Positions 15,697-19,980 of a stretch of DNA of 19,980 nt are shown here, one piece after another. The translations under genes were made by a program, and so were the position numbers. Where the stretch lies: assembly GCA_964466745.1 (NCBI GenBank), contig CAYXOX010000047.1:1-19980 (forward strand), read 5' to 3'. The notes under the pieces were generated by a model. That model saw only the letters and a list, made by a program, of their open reading frames with translations. It was not told where the DNA came from and did not search any database. This DNA comes from CAYXOX01 sp964466745 (GTDB lineage Bacteria; Pseudomonadota; Alphaproteobacteria; Rhodobacterales; Rhodobacteraceae). Numbering within the stretch: the stretch's first letter is position 1; every line of letters starts with the position of its first letter.

Positions 15697-15727
15697 TGCT
15701 TGCCGCTTCCAAAGACTGGAAGCTCAA
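15697..15727 (-). promoter_or_regulatory. CueR/MerR-type operator-promoter in front of the Cu-ATPase gene
   Basis: Perfect dyad GCTTCCA (15705-15711), 5-nt centre, TGGAAGC (15717-15723). On the minus strand a -35-like TTGAGC (15727-15722) overlaps one arm and a poor -10 candidate CAAGCA (15702-15697) follows after 19 nt, the stretched spacing used by MerR-family activators. The dyad closely resembles CueR sites of copA promoters. It begins within about 10 nt of the permease stop and ends about 25 nt before the ATPase start. No MerR-family gene is in the window, so the regulator must be elsewhere. Confidence 0.7.
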
Positions 15728-15734
15728 GCCCCTT

Positions 15735-17045
15735 TTAGTGATGGTCGTGAGCGCCTTCCCCGACCGGATTGCGCGCCAGGAAGATCCCGACGAACAGGAA
15801 CACCAGCGCCATGCCGATCGCACCCAGGACGACGATCATGGGGTCGGACTGCCACTTCATCGCAGCGAAGGCGGCCAGCACCACGGCGTCCAGGGCGATC
15901 GCCGTCATCAATACCCAGCCTTGCGCGCCAATCTCCTCGTGCAGATGCCGGAACACGCCGAAGTGGATGATCATGTCCATCACCAGATAGAAGAAGGCCC
16001 CGAGGGAAGCGATCCTGCCGAGGTCGAAGAAGACCGTCAGGAAGCCAGCGATCACGACCGTGTAGACGAGTGTGTGGTCCTTGATCGTGCCCGGCATCCC
16101 GAAATGGCTGTGCGGGATCATTTTCATGTCGGTCAGCATCGCCAGCATCCGCGAGACCGCGAACACGCTGGCGATCAGACCCGACGCAGTAGCCACCAGC
16201 GCCAGCGCCACCGTCAGGTAGAAGCCGGTTTGCCCGAGGGCGGGCTCGGCGGCCTCGGCCAGCGCGTAGTCCTTCGCCGCCACGATACGGTGGAGCGGCA
16301 GGCTGGAGCCGACCGCGAAGGCCACCAGCAGATAGACGACGACGCAGATGGCGATCGACCAGATGATGGCGCGGCCCACGTTGCGGTGCGGGTCGGTGAC
16401 CTCGGCGCCGCTGTTGGTGATGGTCGTGAAGCCCTTGAAGGCCAGGATCGACAGCGCAACCGACGCCACGAACCCTGTGGCTGCAATATCATCACCCTTC
16501 GCCTCGAACGAGATGCCGCTCGCCCAAAGACCGGCCGCGCCGAACAGCGCGATCCCGCCCACCTTGAACACGGCCATGATGATGGAGAACAGCCCGACCG
16601 ACCGGGTGCCGGAGGCGTTCACGAGATACGCGAAGACGATCAGCCCGACGCCGAGCACCGGCACCAGGATGCTGTCCGGATCGCCACCGAACGCCCGCAG
16701 CGTGTAGGTGCCGAAGGTGCGCGCGACGAGGCTTTCGTTGATCACCATCGACAGCGCCATCAGGAGGGCGGCGCCTGCCGCGACCGATGTCGGGCCGTAG
16801 GCCTTCTTCAGGATCATCCCGATGCCGCCCGCTGACGGATACGCGTTCGACATCATGATGTAGGTGTAGGCGCTGAACGCGGTCACGATGGCGCCCACGA
16901 TGAACGAGAGCGGGAAGAGCGGCCCGGCGAGTTCGGCGATCTGGCCAGTCAAGGCGAAGATGCCCGCGCCGATCATCACGCCGGTTCCCATGGCCACAGC
17001 ACCCGGGAGGGTAATGCTGTTCTTCTCGTAATCGCTTTTCGTCAT
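15735..17045 (-). CDS. APC-superfamily amino-acid/polyamine permease
   Basis: A 436-residue polytopic membrane protein of about 12 helices. The first helix has the unwound APC motif (ITLPGAVAMGTGVMIGAGIFALTG, in two parts around residues 11-34), and Glu-Val-Thr-Asp-Pro around the middle with a preceding FKGFTTITNSG segment is typical of APC transporters. The C-terminus ends with Gly-Ala-His-Asp-His-His, a small potential metal-binding tail. The start overlaps the TVP38 gene's stop by 4 nt (ATGA), so the two are translationally coupled. Its position inside the copper cluster is unusual: it could import or export an amino acid that chelates metal, or move a metal complex, but nothing in the sequence shows the substrate. 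Confidence 0.85.
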   Translation of the reverse strand: MTKSDYEKNSITLPGAVAMGTGVMIGAGIFALTGQIAELAGPLFPLSFIVGAIVTAFSAYTYIMMSNAYPSAGGIGMILKKAYGPTSVAAGAALLMALSMVINESLVARTFGTYTLRAFGGDPDSILVPVLGVGLIVFAYLVNASGTRSVGLFSIIMAVFKVGGIALFGAAGLWASGISFEAKGDDIAATGFVASVALSILAFKGFTTITNSGAEVTDPHRNVGRAIIWSIAICVVVYLLVAFAVGSSLPLHRIVAAKDYALAEAAEPALGQTGFYLTVALALVATASGLIASVFAVSRMLAMLTDMKMIPHSHFGMPGTIKDHTLVYTVVIAGFLTVFFDLGRIASLGAFFYLVMDMIIHFGVFRHLHEEIGAQGWVLMTAIALDAVVLAAFAAMKWQSDPMIVVLGAIGMALVFLFVGIFLARNPVGEGAHDHH

Positions 17046-17716
17046 GGGTTTTCCTTTTCAGGCTTCTGCCGCAGCGCCACCCAGAGCAGCGGCAACCCCG
17101 TCACGAGCCCAAGTCCGAGTACCGCCCATGTCGCGCGCCCGAGGTCTCCGCTAACTGCCTCGCCGCCAAAATGCGCCAGCAGGAAGCTTGCCGGGATGAT
17201 CCCCGCCAGTGTTGCGAACGCGAAACGCCAGGCGTGCAATCGGCTCAGTCCGGCCGCGTAGCTGATCATGTCGAAGGACACGAAGGGCATCAGGCGGCTG
17301 GCGAAAACCGTCGCCGTCAGCGCATCCTGCGACCCGAGCAGCCCGGCATCGACGCGGTCCCCGAAAACCCTCCGCAAGACATCATGCCCCAGAACCCGCG
17401 CGAGGCCGAAGGCGATCAGAGCCCCGAGTTCGGCGCCGATCACGACCTGCACGGTCCCCCAGACATGCCCATAGGCTGCTCCCGCCGCCAACGCGATCGG
17501 CGCGCTCGGGATCGGGCTGGCCACGACCGCGAGGGTCATGAGCGTGACGATCAGGACCGGCCCCCAGAAACCCGCGCGCGCCACCAGCATTTCCAGACGC
17601 TCGGGCTCCAGAAGGCTGCGCGCCTCGGCAAATACCGAAGGCGCGAAATGCCAGACAGCGAGCAGTCCGATGCCGAGGATCGCAAGGCCCGCGAGAATGG
17701 TGGCGCGCAGGCTCAT
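17042..17716 (-). CDS. TVP38/TMEM64 (DedA-like, VTT domain) membrane protein
   Basis: A 224-residue membrane protein. The N-terminal helix (about 5-28) is followed by the VTT/SNARE-associated domain (about 50-195) with the usual re-entrant loops: VVASPIPSAPIALAAGAAYG and the signature FASRLMPFVSFDMISYAAGL (about 142-161). A last helix and a basic, Glu/Lys-rich tail complete it. VTT proteins move lipids or ions across membranes; in bacteria their substrate is mostly unknown, though versions accompany mercury, copper and selenium genes. It starts one base after the DUF302 gene's stop and overlaps the APC gene by 4 nt, so the three are made together. Confidence 0.88.
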   Translation of the reverse strand: MSLRATILAGLAILGIGLLAVWHFAPSVFAEARSLLEPERLEMLVARAGFWGPVLIVTLMTLAVVASPIPSAPIALAAGAAYGHVWGTVQVVIGAELGALIAFGLARVLGHDVLRRVFGDRVDAGLLGSQDALTATVFASRLMPFVSFDMISYAAGLSRLHAWRFAFATLAGIIPASFLLAHFGGEAVSGDLGRATWAVLGLGLVTGLPLLWVALRQKPEKENP

Positions 17717-17717
17717 C

Positions 17718-18104
17718 TCAGATTGCCGCGACGGCCTTCGCCAGGAGGTCGCGCACCTCGCCCGCCACGGCCGTCAGTTCGGCGTTCTCGATCGCCTGCA
17801 TCGACGCCACAGGATCGATGGCGCCGACTTCCACGCCGCCATCCACCTCGCGCAGGATGACGTTGCAGGGCAGCATCGCACCCACGCGCGGTTCGATCCC
17901 GATGGCCTGATGCGCCATCTTCGGGTTGCAGGCGCCGAGGATGCGATAGGCGGGCATCTCGACATCGAGCTTCTTCTTCATCGTCGCCTTGACGTCGATC
18001 TCGGTCAAAACGCCGAAGCCGTGGTCGGCAAGGGCCTTTCGCGCGCGCGCGTCGACGTCGTCGATCCCGGTGTCGGGGATCATGCGGTTGATTGTGTAAT
18101 CCAT
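17718..18104 (-). CDS. DUF302 family protein
   Basis: A 128-residue protein with the whole DUF302 fold: alternating strands and helices, LADHGFGVLTEIDVKATMKKK (in two blocks near 25-46), YRILGACNPKMAHQAI (about 57-72), and VGAMLPCNVILREV. Two cysteines (about 63 and 84) lie in the conserved Gly-Ala-Cys-Asn-Pro and Leu-Pro-Cys-Asn-Val positions. No signal peptide is seen, so it is probably cytoplasmic here. The domain is common next to heavy-metal and sulfur genes, but its biochemical role is not established; metal or thiol binding is a guess. It is the first gene of the tightly packed DUF302-TVP38-APC trio and follows the 42-aa membrane peptide after 16 nt. Confidence 0.88.
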   Translation of the reverse strand: MDYTINRMIPDTGIDDVDARARKALADHGFGVLTEIDVKATMKKKLDVEMPAYRILGACNPKMAHQAIGIEPRVGAMLPCNVILREVDGGVEVGAIDPVASMQAIENAELTAVAGEVRDLLAKAVAAI

Positions 18105-18120
18105 TGAGAAGTCCTTTCGT

Positions 18121-18249
18121 CTACTTCCGAAGATACTTGACCAGCGCTGCTATGGCCAAAACCACCAGCGCAAGGATCAGAAGGCCGAAGAGCCAGCCAA
18201 ACCCCATTCCGAAACCCATTCCGGAGCCCATATCGTTCCAGTTCATCAT
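18121..18249 (-). CDS. 42-aa Gly/Met-rich single-span membrane peptide
   Basis: A short ORF, easily missed, starting with two ATGs (18249, 18246) behind a perfect AGGAGG (5 or 8 nt away) and ending in TAG at 18121-18123. The N-terminal part is rich in Met, Gly, Phe and Trp (MNWNDMGSGMGFGMGFGW), followed by one strongly hydrophobic helix (LFGLLILALVVLAIAALV) and a basic end KYLRK. Methionines in such a stretch are suited to Cu(I). Small membrane proteins of this shape are frequent in alphaproteobacterial copper clusters. The 16-nt gap to the DUF302 gene indicates co-expression. A role as a helper of the oxidase or pump is inferred. Confidence 0.75.
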   Translation of the reverse strand: MMNWNDMGSGMGFGMGFGWLFGLLILALVVLAIAALVKYLRK

Positions 18250-18343
18250 CTCATCCTCCTGGTTTTCACCTGCAGGGTGCGCCTAATGACCGACCCTCGC
18301 GACAACATGGGGCAGGTCAGCACGGGATCGGCGTCGGGATGTC

Positions 18344-18366
18344 GGGGCGCCCTGTCCGGACGCCCC
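18344..18366 (-). terminator. Hairpin just after the multicopper oxidase gene
   Basis: GGGGCGCCC (18344-18352) and GGACGCCCC (18358-18366) form a 9-bp stem (one G-U pair as RNA from the minus strand) with a 5-nt loop, beginning 7 nt past the oxidase stop codon. There is no T-run. It may reduce read-through or protect the 3' end of the oxidase mRNA, with the remaining genes transcribed partly from their own promoter. Confidence 0.45.
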
Positions 18367-18373
18367 GCCCGGA

Positions 18374-19954
18374 TCACACCGGCGCCGTGACCGCGAACTC
18401 GGTCATCATGCCGGTCGCAAGGTGCGGCATGTGATGGCAATGCAGCATCCAGCGGGCGGCCTCGCCGGCGTCCAGGGCGACATCGACCATCGACATCTGC
18501 GGAACATGAACCGTGTCGCGCAGCGCACCGGCAACACGCCGCCCGTTCAGGCCGACGACCTGGAACACATGCCCGTGCAGATGCATCGGATGGGCCATCA
18601 TCGACATGTTGTGGAACGACAGCACGACCCGTTCGCCGCTGCGCGCGGTGACCGGCCGGTGCTGGCCCCACACGGCACCGTTGATCGTCCAGACATAGGG
18701 CTGCATCGAGCCGCCCAGCATCAGCATCTGGCTGCGGTCAACGGGTCGATCCGGCAGGGGATCGCGGGCGATGAGGCGCGCCTCCTGTGCTAGATCGGTG
18801 TCGAACGCGGGTGCTGCGGTCTCCGCCATGGCATCGAGGCGACGGACCTCGGCCCCCTGCGTGGCAAGGATCAGGCCGGTGCGCTCCCGCGCGCCTTCGC
18901 GCAGGGCGAGGATCGGCCAGGCGCCACCTTCGTTCGGCAGGTCGATCTCGATGTCCAACCGCTGGCCCATCGCCAGCCCGAACCGGGTGCCCGCGACAGG
19001 CCGGACTGCGTGTCCGTCCGCCGCAATCAGGCGCGCCTGAGCCCCGCCGGTGTCGATCCAGAACACCGTCGCCGCGGCGGCGTTGATGACCCGCAGCCGG
19101 ATGCGCCCGCCACGCTCGACCTGCACCACCTCGGGGTCCGACAGGGTGCGGTCATTGGCAAGATAGGCGTCCCAGTCATAGTCGTTCAGGTCCATGGCCA
19201 TGCCGCCCATCTGGCCGCCCATGCCCATCATCCCGCCCATGCCCATCATCCGGCCCATTCCGGGCATGTTGCCCATCGGCATGCTGCCCATGCCGTCCCT
19301 GGCGCCGTGGCCCATGGCTCCGTGGTCCATGCCCTGCATCGCCCCCATGCCTGCGATGGGATCGCCTTGATCGGGCTCCGCACCGGCACCAGTGCCTGCG
19401 CCGTGTCCGACACCGTGCCCACCGCTGATCTCCGCCAGAACCTCCTCGGGGGCCTTGAAGGAGAAGTCATGCAGGAACATCACGACCTCCTGCCGGTCGG
19501 CAGCGAGGTCCTCGGCCGAGCGTACGATCAGCGGCGCGGCGAGCAGCTGCATCTCCTGCACCGGCACATGGCTGTGCATCCAGTGCGTGCCCGGCCGCGC
19601 CTCGAAATCGTAGGATCGGGTCTCACCCGGTGCGAGAAGGGGCATCGGCATGTCCGGCACGCCGTCCTGCGCATTCGGCGGGATCTGGCCGTGCCAGTGG
19701 ATGATGGTGCCGACATCGAGATCGTTGGTCAGGTCCACCCGGAACCTCTGGCCGGGGTCGAGGGTCAGTCCCTGACCGCCGGGGCCGGCAAGGCCAAAGA
19801 CCGTTGCCGCGCGCCCGTCGATATCGAGGGTGCGGGTCGCGGCGGCGAGGCCGATCGGTGCCACCCCTTGCGCGAAGGCGAAGCGGGGCATTTGTGCAGC
19901 GCCAATTGCGGCAGCAGTTGCGGCAAGAAAGCCGCGGCGTGAAAGCATGTTCAT
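18374..19954 (-). CDS. Tat-exported multicopper oxidase (CopA/PcoA-CueO type) with His/Met-rich insert
   Basis: A 526-residue periplasmic cuprous oxidase. A twin-arginine signal (SRRGFLAATAAAIGA) ends at about residue 29. Three cupredoxin-like domains carry all expected copper ligands: HWHG (about 86-89), HWMHSH (124-129), HPMHLHGH (455-462) and HCHHMPHLATGMM (505-517), whose Cys and Met belong to the type 1 site. Between the first and second domains, about residues 178-254 form a Gly/His/Met-rich stretch with repeated MGGM-like units, probably recruiting Cu(I). It would oxidise Cu(I) to the less toxic Cu(II). AGGAG with 5-nt spacing precedes ATG 19954; its promoter lies beyond the window. 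It is the first gene seen of the copper cluster, separated by 124 nt from the next gene. Confidence 0.95.
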   Translation of the reverse strand: MNMLSRRGFLAATAAAIGAAQMPRFAFAQGVAPIGLAAATRTLDIDGRAATVFGLAGPGGQGLTLDPGQRFRVDLTNDLDVGTIIHWHGQIPPNAQDGVPDMPMPLLAPGETRSYDFEARPGTHWMHSHVPVQEMQLLAAPLIVRSAEDLAADRQEVVMFLHDFSFKAPEEVLAEISGGHGVGHGAGTGAGAEPDQGDPIAGMGAMQGMDHGAMGHGARDGMGSMPMGNMPGMGRMMGMGGMMGMGGQMGGMAMDLNDYDWDAYLANDRTLSDPEVVQVERGGRIRLRVINAAAATVFWIDTGGAQARLIAADGHAVRPVAGTRFGLAMGQRLDIEIDLPNEGGAWPILALREGARERTGLILATQGAEVRRLDAMAETAAPAFDTDLAQEARLIARDPLPDRPVDRSQMLMLGGSMQPYVWTINGAVWGQHRPVTARSGERVVLSFHNMSMMAHPMHLHGHVFQVVGLNGRRVAGALRDTVHVPQMSMVDVALDAGEAARWMLHCHHMPHLATGMMTEFAVTAPV

Positions 19955-19980
19955 TGTCGTCTCCTCGGGACATCCCGTCC

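Noticed and set aside
18261..18285. CACC-TGCAG-GGTG dyad between the oxidase and the small membrane peptide, as a copper-repressor site
   Set aside because: Only four bases per arm and no fit to CueR or CsoR sites that I can defend.
19200..19330. Short repeats (GCCCATCATGCCC-like) that could suggest a repeat array
   Set aside because: They encode the Met/Gly-rich insert of the multicopper oxidase; irregular lengths and no spacers, so not CRISPR.

Overview
The window looks like a chromosomal segment of a high-GC alphaproteobacterium, most likely Rhodobacterales (Paracoccaceae/Roseobacteraceae type). The grounds are the codon usage, the GlxB/GlxC/GlxD plus type III glutamine synthetase operon, the alphaproteobacterial phage-lysis remnants and the style of the copper cluster. 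No database search was possible, so all names rest on motifs and remembered family features.

Layout. (1) 1-177: the edge of something foreign-looking and more A/T-rich, with two tiny overlapping ORFs. (2) 184-2248: two permeases of a BMP-type (purine/nucleoside or simple-sugar-like) ABC importer, without an ATPase or binding protein in view. (3) 2370-2993: a CoxG-like SRPBCC protein with a membrane-targeting tail. (4) 3080-3703: an XRE-cupin regulator. (5) 3972-8298: four tightly packed genes for a class II glutamine amidotransferase, a GXGXG protein, an FMN glutamate-synthase-like protein and a type III glutamine synthetase. This is the gene set of N-methylglutamate synthase (mgsABC) plus gamma-glutamylmethylamide synthetase (gmaS), also called glxBCD-glnT. 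It is preceded by a plausible promoter and a small dyad and followed by a strong hairpin.

(6) 8408-8497: tRNA-Ser(GGA). Directly behind it is an accessory island (about 8498-12800), more A/T-rich at first. It holds a two-domain protein with a nucleoside-deoxyribosyltransferase/TIR-like C-terminus, a BTAD-TolB-like-TPR transcriptional regulator, a convergent small DUF1127-like gene, a frameshifted serine-recombinase fragment and a decayed phage lysis cassette (small membrane peptide, terminator, truncated M15 endolysin start, spanin-like lipoprotein). The tRNA and the phage/recombinase debris point to an old integration site.

(7) 12820-19954, all on the minus strand: a copper-resistance cluster. 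In transcription order it is a Tat-exported multicopper oxidase with a His/Met-rich insert, a 42-aa membrane peptide, a DUF302 protein, a TVP38/DedA-like membrane protein, an APC permease, a Cu(+) P1B-ATPase and a Tat-exported DUF411 protein. A clear MerR/CueR-type dyad lies in the short gap in front of the ATPase gene. Together these would oxidise periplasmic Cu(I), pump Cu(I) out of the cytoplasm and buffer it outside.

The most novel-looking parts are the TIR/deoxyribosyltransferase-like gene paired with the BTAD-TPR regulator in the tRNA island, and the copper operon's coupling of an APC permease and a TVP38 protein to the Cu exporter.
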